Part shown: piece after piece, positions 7,203 through 14,498 of the stretch | Numbering within the stretch: the stretch's first letter is position 1 | Layout: the number at the start of each line of letters is the position of its first letter | Assembly (NCBI GenBank): GCA_963803425.1 | Contig: CAWDMA010000001.1 | Coordinates: 434,001-498,000, forward strand | From: DASPWW01 sp963803425 | GTDB lineage: Bacteria; Actinomycetota; Thermoleophilia; Solirubrobacterales; 70-9 | Length of the DNA: 64,000 bases | Direction: 5' to 3' | The notes under the pieces: generated by a model | Told to the model about the DNA's origin: nothing | The model's input: only the letters and a program-made list of their open reading frames with translations | The model's database searches: none | Translations under genes and position numbers: made by a program

Positions 7203-7550
7203 TCACACCGGGCTGGCTGTGGCTGGCCGCGCCGACCCGAGCAGCACTTCGAGCAGATCGCCGACCTTTCGCCCCTGGACGAGGGGATGGCGCAGGGGAA
7301 GCTCTGGCTTGACCTGGTAGCGATTCCGCCGGCCGTGCCGCTCGCGCAGCACGTAACCCCCTTCTACCAGCTCGGACAGGATCCGGTGGGCGGCGCGCTC
7401 GGTGATCCCGACGGCGGCGGCGATGTCGCGCAGGCGGATTCCCGGGTCATGAGCCACGCACAAAAGGACGTGAGCGTGGTTTGTCAGAAAGTCCCAGCGA
7501 GTGACCGATGCTTCAGAACCCTGGTGTATGTCTCCGGAAGATCCTTTCAT
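7203..7550 (-). CDS. Winged-helix (MarR/ArsR-like) transcriptional regulator
   Basis: 115 residues from ATG 7550. The sequence TRWDFLTNHAHVLLCVAHDP, then GIRLRDIAAAVGITERAAHR (helix-turn-helix), ILSELVEGGYVLRERHGRRN and RYQVKPELPLRHPL is a complete single-domain winged helix with the G-Y-V/I-x3-R-x-G-R-R-N-x-Y beta-wing typical of this actinobacterial group. It probably dimerises and represses a nearby promoter. The start region itself is AT-rich with a near-palindrome ATGATCATTTCATGAAA, a possible autoregulatory site. A GTG/ATG further upstream (to 7595) is possible but outside the conserved N-terminus. Confidence 0.8.
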   Translation of the reverse strand: MKGSSGDIHQGSEASVTRWDFLTNHAHVLLCVAHDPGIRLRDIAAAVGITERAAHRILSELVEGGYVLRERHGRRNRYQVKPELPLRHPLVQGRKVGDLLEVLLGSARPATASPV

Positions 7551-7707
7551 GAAATGATCATACACTCTGGGCCCAACACTGCCTGTGGAGCGCACGGCCG
7601 TCAGTAGCCGTAGCGACAGAGGCCAGCAGTGAAGTGAGACTCACACGCCAGTGAGGAGACGAGATGACGCCGATGGGGATGAAGATGAGGCCGCCCCCAC
7701 CCCGCCG

Positions 7708-8376
7708 CTACTGGATCGCGAGGGTCCCGAATGCGTTGCAGGCGAGGGGAACCTCCTCTTCGAGGAGGTAGGTCGAGGTGACGATCTTGCCGTTCTGGCC
7801 GTTGCGGAAGGTGAACGTCCCCTGGATGTTTTCGGCGGCGGGATGGTCCGCCTTCAGCGGCACGGAGTCCCCCGAGTCGAAGACGTCGTCTTCCGCGTAG
7901 CCCGTCTTCGGGTCATTGTCTGAGATCACCCCGACGTGGATGCTCGAGTTGTCGGCCTGAGACACGGCTTCGACGGCGAGATTGCCGCTCAGGCAGTGCC
8001 CCTGGAGAAGCAGGCCGCTGCCTGCGAAAAGGGTGCTCGTCGCAGCAGTGTCGCCGGTCGAGTACGAGAATCTGCCGGACCGCCCGAGCGCCGCCGCGGC
8101 GTTGCTCTGGGCTGCGTCGGCCGAGCCCTGGGCCGAGTCGGCGTCGCCCTGGGCGGCATTCGCCGAGCCCTGGGCGGCATTCGCTGCGTCCTGCGCAGCG
8201 AGGGCCGCCTCGTTGGCCCGGTTGGCCTTCTTCAGCGCACGCTTCGCGGTCTTCTTGGTGGACGACGATGTGCTCGCCGTCGGTCCGGCGAGCGCCGTTC
8301 CCGCCAGCGCGGCGACCAGCGCCGCGACGGCGACCAGGATCGCCGGCGCCTGGGACGAGCGCATCGTCCCTCTCAT
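7708..8376 (-). CDS. Secreted protein with Ala/Gln heptad-like repeats
   Basis: 222 residues from ATG 8376 with GAAAGGGAC upstream. A signal peptide (AILVAVAALVAALAGTALAG) is followed by a KKTAKRALKKANRANEAALA helix and then four to five seven-residue repeats of the type A-Q-x-S/D-A-D/N-A (AQDAANAAQGSANAAQGDAD...), predicted to form an extended surface stalk or coiled coil. The C-terminal ~110 residues are a beta-rich head with one Cys pair (GHCLSGN, PLACNAFG). Secreted proteins of this plan (signal, coiled stalk, beta head) are frequent in Thermoleophilia; compare the genes at 12852 and 32713. Function unknown. Confidence 0.7.
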   Translation of the reverse strand: MRGTMRSSQAPAILVAVAALVAALAGTALAGPTASTSSSTKKTAKRALKKANRANEAALAAQDAANAAQGSANAAQGDADSAQGSADAAQSNAAAALGRSGRFSYSTGDTAATSTLFAGSGLLLQGHCLSGNLAVEAVSQADNSSIHVGVISDNDPKTGYAEDDVFDSGDSVPLKADHPAAENIQGTFTFRNGQNGKIVTSTYLLEEEVPLACNAFGTLAIQ

Positions 8377-8481
8377 CGTCTGGTCGTCCCTTTCCACAAC
8401 GGCGGCAACCCCATTTCCGTGGACCACGCGTCCGGCGGTCCACCTGCGCATGGAGGCTCCCTCATGCGGAGGCGTTTGTCA

Positions 8482-8649
8482 ATGAGCAACTACGCGATCC
8501 TGCGCCGGTCCGGTTGGAAGTCGCCCGGTGACTTGGAGGAGGCTGCAGGACGGTCCGGCAAGGTCGGTGACGAGCTGCCGGTGGACGAGATCATCCCGAT
8601 AGCCGACACCGTGGTCGTCGGGCCCGATCCAACGGGGCTCGGCGGCTAG
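8482..8649 (+). pseudogene. DUF4242-like (nickel-binding-type) protein with in-frame internal deletion
   Basis: 55 residues, MSNYAILRRSGWKSPGDLEE...VGDE directly followed by LPVDEIIPIADTVVVGPDPT. The first ~30 residues match the start and the last ~25 the end of actinobacterial DUF4242-like proteins, whose central ~45 residues (W-I-R-S-Y-V ... C-I-Y ... E-x-I-R-x-H-A) are missing although the frame is kept. It may still be translated but is unlikely to fold as the family does. Consistent with other deletions in this part of the window. Confidence 0.5.
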
Positions 8650-8838
8650 CGATAAGACCCGATCGGGTTGTATCCCAGACTGGACGCAGCGCCGTCCGAG
8701 GTGGCGCAAACCGCCGAATCCGCGGTTCTTGCCGGCTGCGCTGCCACAGATGACGGCGAGCCTGGACCCCTACGGGCGACGCGGCTGGGCTCGCCCGGGA
8801 ACCGGATAAGGGGTCGGATCGGATAGCTTCCCAGCCAG

Positions 8839-9738
8839 ATGGTGCAGGTCGCGGCGCGTCTCATCCTCGCCGCAGTGCTCGGGGCGGCGTCTCTCGCCAA
8901 GCTGGCGAGCCCTCGCTCGAGCAGCTCTGCGCTCGCCACCTTCGGCGTCAGTCGTCCGGGGATTCGCTGGGCTGCGTGGGGAGCGCTGATCGCGACGGAG
9001 CTGGCGCTGGCGGTCGGCGTTGCTGCGGGCCTCGACCTCGCCGCCTATGTGGCCGCCGCCCTGATGGTGATCTTCGCGGTCGGCACCGCGGTCGCGCTGC
9101 GCCGAGGGCGGGCGGGTGCTCCATGTGCCTGCTTCGGCGCACGCTCCGCCGTGGGTTGGCCCGCGGTTGGCCGCAATCTGGTGTTGGCGTTGGCTTTCCT
9201 GGCGCTGCCGCTGCTTCCCGAGGCGCGGCCGACCACCGATCAGTGGCTCACGCTTGGGCTCGTGGTCGCCTTGGTTGCGTGTGCGGGACTGTCGGTCGCC
9301 GTGCTCGCGTTGGCTCGTGAGGTCGGAATGCTGCGCCTGCGACTCGGCCCGGGCGCTGCCCTCGAGATCCTCGAGGAGGGGCCTGCGGTCGGATCCCGCA
9401 CAGAGCTGATCTCGCGCTTCCACGCACACGAGGTGACGCAGCTCGCCCTGGGTGTCTTCGTCTCGGATGGCTGTCACGCTTGCCGCGGCCTGGAGCCGGC
9501 GATCGCGTCGTTGGCCCGCGACCCGATGCTTGCGGTCGAGGTGTTCGAGGAGCAGGCCGACGAGGTGGCATGGCGAGCGCTCGCCGTGCCGGGCAGCCCC
9601 TACGCCGTCGCGCTCGACCTCTCGGGAACCGTGCTGGCCAAGGGCACGTTCAACAACCTCGCACAGCTCGAGAGTGTGCTGGCCACCGCGGAGCGCCGCT
9701 GCGCCGAGCATGGAACGATCGAGGCTGCACATGTCTGA
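8839..9738 (+). CDS. MauE/DoxX-like membrane protein fused to a thioredoxin-like domain
   Basis: 299 residues. The first ~165 form a four-to-five-helix MauE/DoxX-type membrane domain, with a GAPCACFGA loop between helices (C-x-C, about residues 94-98) as in MauE. After a short helix the rest is a thioredoxin-like domain with an active-site C-x2-C at Cys212-Cys215 (DGCHACRGLEP), then VEVFEEQADEVAWRALAVPG and the cis-Pro equivalent VPGSPYAVALD. MauE and the thioredoxin-like MauD are separate proteins in methylotrophs and supply disulfides to the MauA subunit; here they are fused. First gene of a three-gene operon, overlapping the next start by eight bases. Confidence 0.8.
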   Translation: MVQVAARLILAAVLGAASLAKLASPRSSSSALATFGVSRPGIRWAAWGALIATELALAVGVAAGLDLAAYVAAALMVIFAVGTAVALRRGRAGAPCACFGARSAVGWPAVGRNLVLALAFLALPLLPEARPTTDQWLTLGLVVALVACAGLSVAVLALAREVGMLRLRLGPGAALEILEEGPAVGSRTELISRFHAHEVTQLALGVFVSDGCHACRGLEPAIASLARDPMLAVEVFEEQADEVAWRALAVPGSPYAVALDLSGTVLAKGTFNNLAQLESVLATAERRCAEHGTIEAAHV

Positions 9739-10375
9739 CGGCTTCGAGTCCCTGGCCGCCAACACCTCGCGGCGGGGATTTCTCGCCCGGGTCAGCGGCG
9801 TGCTGCTCGCGGCGACGGCGGGGGGCACTGTCGGCAGGCTGATCGAGCCGGGCGAGGCCGATGCCAACCACTTCTGCGGCCACACTTACACCACCGGCTC
9901 CTGCCCGCACCCGAGCGGGCTGCCGCGGATCGACGCGCACGGCTATCCGGTGCGCCCCAAGGACGGCAGGCCGATCAACGACCACGGCCAGCTGGTGGAC
10001 CGCCACGGCAAACCGGTGGACCGCCACGGCCATCCCCTCGACAACATCGGTCGTCGCGTCAACGGGACAGGGGAACCGGTCGACAAGGGCGGTCGTGTGC
10101 GCACGGACCCGGATGGTCGGCCCTTGCCACCCGCGCCGCGCACCAGACTGGGATCCCGGACGAAGGTCTGCGATCGGGTCGGACGGCGCTTCGGCTTCCA
10201 CACCGAAATCGACGGGAGCTGGTACCGGTGCTGCGGTGGCACGGTCCGAAAGCTGGTCGACTGCTGCTCCAGCTCGGACAAGCGCATCAACGGTGACGCG
10301 GCCCTCGAGGGCTACTGCTTCGCCGGCCGCAAGGTCTTCTGCGTCATGTACTTCCAGACCAAGGTTCCGTGTTGA
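9731..10375 (+). CDS. Tat-exported Cys-rich protein, methylamine dehydrogenase light-chain (MauA)-like
   Basis: 214 residues. The N-terminus has a twin-arginine signal (NTSRRGFLARVSGVLLAATA), so it is exported folded. A hydrophilic middle carries DRHGKPVDRHGHPLD-type repeats. The C-terminal ~75 residues are Cys-rich (KVCDRVG, YRCCGGTV, VDCCSSSD, GYCFAG, VFCVMYF, KVPC) with ten cysteines in the exported part, resembling the disulfide-knotted MauA family. True MauA needs two tryptophans to build its TTQ cofactor; only one Trp (SWYRCC) exists here, so a TTQ amine dehydrogenase is unlikely. No large subunit (MauB) or amicyanin is nearby. It sits between the two disulfide-handling membrane proteins, which probably oxidise it. 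Confidence 0.7.
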   Translation: MSDGFESLAANTSRRGFLARVSGVLLAATAGGTVGRLIEPGEADANHFCGHTYTTGSCPHPSGLPRIDAHGYPVRPKDGRPINDHGQLVDRHGKPVDRHGHPLDNIGRRVNGTGEPVDKGGRVRTDPDGRPLPPAPRTRLGSRTKVCDRVGRRFGFHTEIDGSWYRCCGGTVRKLVDCCSSSDKRINGDAALEGYCFAGRKVFCVMYFQTKVPC

Positions 10376-11772
10376 GCGGGCTGGAGATTGCCCTCGCCGT
10401 GGCTGCGGCGCTGATCGGGCTGACGGGAACCTGGTCCCCCTGCGGCTTCTCGATGGTGGAGACGATCGGCCCCGGTGGGAACAGCGGCGGCATCCGCACG
10501 GCAGCCGTGGCCAGCCTCACATTCATTCCCGGGGCGATCGCGGGTGGGATCTTGACCTTCGGTCTGCTTGCCTCGGTTGGCAGCCTCCTCCACGGGGGTC
10601 GGGTCGCGTACCTGATCGCTGCGGCAATCGCGCTGCTGGCGGCAATCGCCGAGGCACGCGGCGCCCCGATCGTGCCCCAGATCCGCCGCCAGCTGCCTGA
10701 GCACTGGCGCCGGGTGATGCCCATGCCGGCGGCGTCGGCCCTGTACGGGGTGTTGCTCGGCTTGGGCTTCACCACCTTCGTGCTCAGCTTCGGCGTCTGG
10801 GCGCTGGCCGGTATCAGCTTCGCCGTCGGCGACCTCGAAGCCGGGCTTGTGATCGGCGCAGCGTTCGGGCTGGGCCGTGCCATCCCGATCGCCGTGCTGG
10901 CGCCGCTGGCCGACCGGCCGGCGGGGATTCGCGCCCTGGAGCTGATGGGTGACCGGCCCGGCATCTACCGCGGCTTTCGGGTCGGTGACGCCCTCGCCCT
11001 GGTCGTCGCGGCGGGCGCGCTGGTCACCACAGGGACGGCGACCGCCGCGCAGAGTGAGCTCAAGGCTGTCGCCGACCCTTCCGCCGAGGAGGGGGACCTT
11101 GCCTTCCAGCACCCCGATCGGACCGGGGCGCTGCGCCGCAATGGGGGATTTTTGGCCCTGCCGGGTAAAGACCCCGCGTTGGGTGGGCCCTACGCGGCGG
11201 TGATCTCGGGCGCGCAGATCCACATCCTTGATCGCACCACGCTTGACCAGGTCGGTGCGGTCGACGCGGCCCACGCCGACGCGGTGGCAGTGTCAGCCGA
11301 GTGGCTCGTGTACAGGAGCCGGAGCGACGGCCGGGACTCCCTGTGGGCGCGCGGGATCGCCGATCCGCGCCATCCCACGGATGCGATCGACTTGGCCGCG
11401 GTAGGGGCGCCGTCCCAGCTCGGGCGCCCCAGCGTCGACGGGAGCACGGTCAGCTACGCAATCGCGAAATCGCGCGCGAACAGGATCGTCCGACGCGGGC
11501 TACCGAGCGGAAAGACGCGGACCGTGTTGCGCTCGAAGCGGTCGTCGCTGTCGAACCCCTCGATCCGGGACAAGCGGCTGCTGTATGTGCAGATCGGGCG
11601 CAAGCGCGAGCGGGTTCGCCTGAAGAAGCTCGGCAAGAAGGGACGAGGACGAAAGCTCTACTCGCAGAAGCGAGGGAAAGGCGTTTTGTGGTCCACGTCG
11701 CTCGCGCCTGATCGCGCCTATGCCACCGTCCTCCAGGGCGGATACGGGCAGATCATCTCGATCGCGCGCTGA
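10369..11772 (+). CDS. CcdA/DsbD-like membrane protein with C-terminal beta-propeller-like tail
   Basis: 467 residues from GTG 10369 (TTG 10372 is an alternative), overlapping the previous stop. Residues 1-~225 form six or so helices with GLTGTWSPCGFSMVETIGPG near the start, the P-C-G motif of the CcdA/DsbD transporter family that carries reducing equivalents across the membrane; LGFTTFVLSFGVWALAGIS is the matching second half, although its second cysteine is not evident. Residues ~230-467 are extracytoplasmic with repeated strands (VAVSAEWLVYRSRSDGRDSL, KRLLYVQIGRKRERVR), like a partial WD40/PD40 propeller. Operon position implies electron or disulfide supply to the MauA-like protein. Confidence 0.7.
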   Translation: MLSGLEIALAVAAALIGLTGTWSPCGFSMVETIGPGGNSGGIRTAAVASLTFIPGAIAGGILTFGLLASVGSLLHGGRVAYLIAAAIALLAAIAEARGAPIVPQIRRQLPEHWRRVMPMPAASALYGVLLGLGFTTFVLSFGVWALAGISFAVGDLEAGLVIGAAFGLGRAIPIAVLAPLADRPAGIRALELMGDRPGIYRGFRVGDALALVVAAGALVTTGTATAAQSELKAVADPSAEEGDLAFQHPDRTGALRRNGGFLALPGKDPALGGPYAAVISGAQIHILDRTTLDQVGAVDAAHADAVAVSAEWLVYRSRSDGRDSLWARGIADPRHPTDAIDLAAVGAPSQLGRPSVDGSTVSYAIAKSRANRIVRRGLPSGKTRTVLRSKRSSLSNPSIRDKRLLYVQIGRKRERVRLKKLGKKGRGRKLYSQKRGKGVLWSTSLAPDRAYATVLQGGYGQIISIAR

Positions 11773-11787
11773 TGCGCGAGGGCCGGC

Positions 11788-12417
11788 TCACTCGGGAGGC
11801 GCCAGCACGCGCGCCGGCGCCTCCGGCTTGCCGACCGCCCGGTAGAGCGCCAAGCTCGGCCTCTCGATCAGCCATTCGCCGTCATCCTCAACCAGGTAGA
11901 CGAGGTCCTCCTCGATCGACGGCTGGTCCCGGTCCGCGAACCGGGTCACGATCGTCGCCGTGACTCTCGCCCGGCCGGGTTGAAGCGCCACCGCGTCGAT
12001 CGACACCAGCCGCACGCCGTCGAACACCGGAAATCCGCGCGGGTCGCGGTATCCGATCGAGGCACCTAGCGACGCCGCGCATCCACCCCGCTTTCGGGGC
12101 AGCTCGATCGACTCGATCGCGCCCGGCGCGAGCAAGGCACAGACGCGCGCCCCGTCCCGCGCGTCGAGCCCTGCCATGTAGGCGCGGACCACGCGGCCGG
12201 CAGCATCCTCCCGAGTCCTGATCGGTCGGGAGCTTCTCCCAGTAGTTGATCCTTCCCGCCCCACAGGCGGGGCGATCGGCTCAGACCCGGGGGCTCCGAC
12301 GTCCGTCTTTACCGAGCCCCCGTCCCCGCCGGAGCTCGCGAGGATCACTCCAGCCGCGCAGGCGCCGGCAACCGGCAGCGTCACAAGCCACAGCCTTCTC
12401 GAGCGAAGTGCTCGCAC
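11788..12417 (-). CDS. Membrane-anchored NTF2/lumazine-like extracytoplasmic protein
   Basis: 209 residues from GTG 12417. An N-terminal anchor (RRLWLVTLPVAGACAAGVIL) and a Ser/Gly/Pro-rich linker precede a globular domain starting REDAAGRVVRAYMAGLDARD and continuing GARVCALLAPGAIESI, then ARVTATIVTRFADRD and EEDLVYLVEDDGEWLIERPS. This is the helix-then-curved-sheet order of extracytoplasmic NTF2-like domains, with a conserved Cys pair (VCALL, GGCAAS). Function unknown. The frame upstream of the GTG runs through a tRNA-like fragment and is not coding. Convergent with the Mau-like operon. Confidence 0.65.
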   Translation of the reverse strand: MRALRSRRLWLVTLPVAGACAAGVILASSGGDGGSVKTDVGAPGSEPIAPPVGREGSTTGRSSRPIRTREDAAGRVVRAYMAGLDARDGARVCALLAPGAIESIELPRKRGGCAASLGASIGYRDPRGFPVFDGVRLVSIDAVALQPGRARVTATIVTRFADRDQPSIEEDLVYLVEDDGEWLIERPSLALYRAVGKPEAPARVLAPPE

Positions 12418-12442
12418 CGACCTCTGCTTACCAGGTGACGCT

Positions 12443-12490
12443 GTCGTGGGCCATTTCGGTCCAGCGAGGGTTCGATCCTCCCCCTCCGCT
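12443..12490 (+). repeat. tRNA-Ser-like 3' half, copy 3 (T-arm damaged)
   Basis: The variable-arm hairpin GGGCCATTTCGGTCC and the 3' strand CCCCCTCCGC are kept, but the T-arm (GAGGG-TTCGAT-CCTC) has lost two bases relative to copy 2. No 5' half is present. The sequence continues directly into the decayed TMEM175-like gene. Confidence 0.6.
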
Positions 12491-12519
12491 GTCGACCTTC
12501 GTGGGGCCCGCGGACCACG

Positions 12520-12815
12520 AATCCGCCGAACTGTCTTGCTGTCTCGTCCTCCGGCCGACCCGCGGCGCGTTCCGGCTTCATCGCGAGCATGAAGACGTTC
12601 CACGCTCCGCTCGTGCCGAGGACGAACACCGGCGTAAGGCCATCGGTTCGCGCGATCAACCCCATCCGCGCGTGATGGTTGATCCACATGATCAGGATCG
12701 TCGCGAAGCTGAGCGCCAAAGCGAAATAGGACGGCCACAGGTCGAGCACCGCGCGGATCAGGTCGCCGGACGTCGCCGTCTCGATCGGCGGCAGTCGCAA
12801 GTCTTTCTCCAGCCC
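12520..12815 (-). pseudogene. TMEM175/DUF1211-type potassium channel fragment
   Basis: The minus strand reads LRLPPIETATSGDLIRAVLD, LWPSYFALALSFATILIMWI and NHHARMGLIARTDG. This is the end of helix 1, the linker and helix 2 of bacterial TMEM175-like K+ channels (L-x-V/L-P-P ... S-G-D-L ... L-x-P-x-Y ... S-F-x-x-I ... W-x-N-H-H). The sequence after RTDG does not match the family and the N-terminal F-S-D-A motif is absent, so only about 60 of ~200 residues survive. Confidence 0.5.
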
Positions 12816-12839
12816 TATTGGACTTCCGCGCCGCTCCCG

Positions 12840-12845
12840 TACAAT
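12840..12845 (+). promoter_or_regulatory. -10 box TACAAT of a leaderless promoter
   Basis: TACAAT lies six bases before the GTG at 12852, so transcription would begin at or next to the start codon; there is no Shine-Dalgarno. The same TACAAT-to-GTG arrangement occurs at 23780-23794. Confidence 0.55.
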
Positions 12846-12851
12846 CGCCCG

Positions 12852-13715
12852 GTGGACGTCTACCGGTCGGCGTCGAAGCACGGCATCGCCGACGAGCCCA
12901 ACGGGTCGCACCGCACTCTCCTGGATCGACGGGCCGTGCGCGCCACCGCCCTCCTCGGTGCGATGGCGGTCTGTTCCATGCTCGTCGCGCCGACCATGGC
13001 CGGGGCGGCCGGTCGATCGAGCGGCCCGGAGTCGAGCGCGAGCGCGAGCGTCAAGAAGAACGTCAAGAAGCTGAACAAGCAGGTGACGGGGCTGAAGCGG
13101 CAGCTCGGCGCGCTGGAGGGGGAGCAGGGCACCATCGACCAGCAGCTCGGCGCGCTGGAGGGGGAGCAGGGCGGCTCGCGCCCGCCGTCGGGGCCCGCCG
13201 GCGGCGACCTGACCGGGAACTATCCGAATCCCGGCATCGACGAGTCGTCCCTCGGCACCGTGCCCAGCGCCGCCGAGGCTGCCAATGCCGGCACGCTCGA
13301 CGGTCTCGACTCCACCGCGTTCGGGTACGGGATCACGTCGGCGACCTTCGATCCCGACGAGACCGGGACGCGGTTCGTGCCCGGCCTCGGCACCTCCTTT
13401 CCGACTCCTAGCGCGGATGAGTCCAGCGTGCAGCTGGCGACCGCTGGAGCGCCGCTCGTCGCCCGGAACCTTCGCGTCCAGGTCAACGGCCTGCCTGGGA
13501 ACGGCAAGGTGTGGACGGTCACACTCCGTGACGACGGTCAGAACACGGCCCTCAGCTGCAGCATCGTGGGGGCGATCTTCTCCGCGATCTGCCAGAACAA
13601 CGGGTCCTCGGCGCCTATCAATCAGGGCAGCCGCCTGTCGCTCCAGGTCACCCCCGTTTCGGGGCCTTCACCGGCGACGCGCATGGACGTGGCCTTCAGC
13701 TACGGCCCCGCCTAG
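12852..13715 (+). CDS. Secreted coiled-coil stalk / beta-head surface protein
   Basis: 287 residues from GTG 12852. An N-terminal hydrophobic signal (ALLGAMAVCSMLVAPTMAGA) follows a ~37-residue basic extension. Then comes a coiled coil (SVKKNVKKLNKQVTGLKRQL) containing two identical QLGALEGEQG repeats, a Gly/Pro segment, and GDLTGNYPNPGIDESSLGTV, NAGTLDGLDSTAFGYG, a motif string shared with the protein at 32713-33483. The C-terminal ~150 residues are beta-rich with Cys at SCSIVG and AICQNN. It resembles phage-tail/collagen-stalk-like surface proteins abundant in Thermoleophilia. Leaderless promoter. Probably cell-surface; role unknown. Confidence 0.75.
   Translation: MDVYRSASKHGIADEPNGSHRTLLDRRAVRATALLGAMAVCSMLVAPTMAGAAGRSSGPESSASASVKKNVKKLNKQVTGLKRQLGALEGEQGTIDQQLGALEGEQGGSRPPSGPAGGDLTGNYPNPGIDESSLGTVPSAAEAANAGTLDGLDSTAFGYGITSATFDPDETGTRFVPGLGTSFPTPSADESSVQLATAGAPLVARNLRVQVNGLPGNGKVWTVTLRDDGQNTALSCSIVGAIFSAICQNNGSSAPINQGSRLSLQVTPVSGPSPATRMDVAFSYGPA
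13101..13172 (+). repeat. 30-bp perfect direct repeat inside the stalk gene
   Basis: Bases 13101-13130 and 13143-13172 are identical and in frame (period 42 bp); each encodes QLGALEGEQG. It lengthens the coiled-coil stalk and is a site for copy-number change by slippage. Confidence 0.8.
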
Positions 13716-13721
13716 CTGCGC

Positions 13722-14498
13722 TCAGATCCGCACTGCCACCAGGCCCGCCGCCAGCGCGACGAGCGCCCAGGAGAGGGCCTTCAGGGCACTGTCGAGCGGC
13801 GACGCCAGCCCTTCCACCGAGAGCGCGACTCTCGTGCCGTCCTGAAGCCGTTGCTCGCCGCTGAGCGAGGCGGTCTTGCGGCGCAGCGTGCGAACGGGTG
13901 TCGAGAGCCGGCGCTGGGCTGCGGAGAGGCCGAAGCAGCCGACGGCGACCAGCACGCCGGCAGCCAGCTCGCGGGGGTGCTCGAGCGAGAGCGTGTTCGC
14001 CCACCACGAGGTCAGGGCCGGGAATGCGCCCCACGCGGCCGCGAACCAGAAGCTGGTGTGGAAGCGACCATCCGCGAGCTCGAGGCTGTAGGCGATCACC
14101 AGGAAGCCGCCCGCAGCGACGAACGGAGCCAGCGTCACCGACACGACGAACAGCCCGGCGACGCCGATCCCCACCGCGCCGGCCAGCGAGATCGAGGCGA
14201 GGGCGATCAGCGTGCGGTCGGAGAGCCGTGTGCCCAGCGGGCGCCCGCTGAGCTCGTCGAGTGCGTGCGCGGCGATGCCGACGGCGAGCAGGAAGGCTGC
14301 GAGCGTGGCCAGCAGGCGATCGAGATGGATCTGGGGCGCGGCCGCCGCGCCGAGCGCGACATAGGAGAGATGCCACGCGGTGTACGGCGGATGCAGCAGG
14401 GTGACCAGGTCTCGCCACCCGCCCGCGCGCAGCGCGTAGAAGGCGGGGCGATCGAGGCGGGAGCCGGGCGACGCGGCCGGCGCGTCGCGCTCACCCAT
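13722..14498 (-). CDS. UbiA-like polytopic membrane protein
   Basis: 258 residues with seven or eight hydrophobic segments. LLHPPYTAWHLSYVALGAAA at the N-terminus and AHALDELSGRPLGTRLSDRT after the second helix recall the N/D-x3-D ... G-R-P/x motif loop of UbiA-type prenyltransferases, but the canonical N-D-x2-D-x2-D is not present, so catalysis is doubtful. The ATG at 14498 overlaps the end of the upstream methyltransferase (ATGGGTGA), implying co-translation. Prenyltransferase plus UbiE-like methyltransferase would fit quinone or isoprenoid chemistry, but this pairing is inference only. Confidence 0.55.
   Translation of the reverse strand: MGERDAPAASPGSRLDRPAFYALRAGGWRDLVTLLHPPYTAWHLSYVALGAAAAPQIHLDRLLATLAAFLLAVGIAAHALDELSGRPLGTRLSDRTLIALASISLAGAVGIGVAGLFVVSVTLAPFVAAGGFLVIAYSLELADGRFHTSFWFAAAWGAFPALTSWWANTLSLEHPRELAAGVLVAVGCFGLSAAQRRLSTPVRTLRRKTASLSGEQRLQDGTRVALSVEGLASPLDSALKALSWALVALAAGLVAVRI

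Noticed and set aside
9731..10375. True methylamine dehydrogenase light subunit with TTQ
   Set aside because: Only one tryptophan is present, and no large subunit, MauG or amicyanin is encoded nearby.
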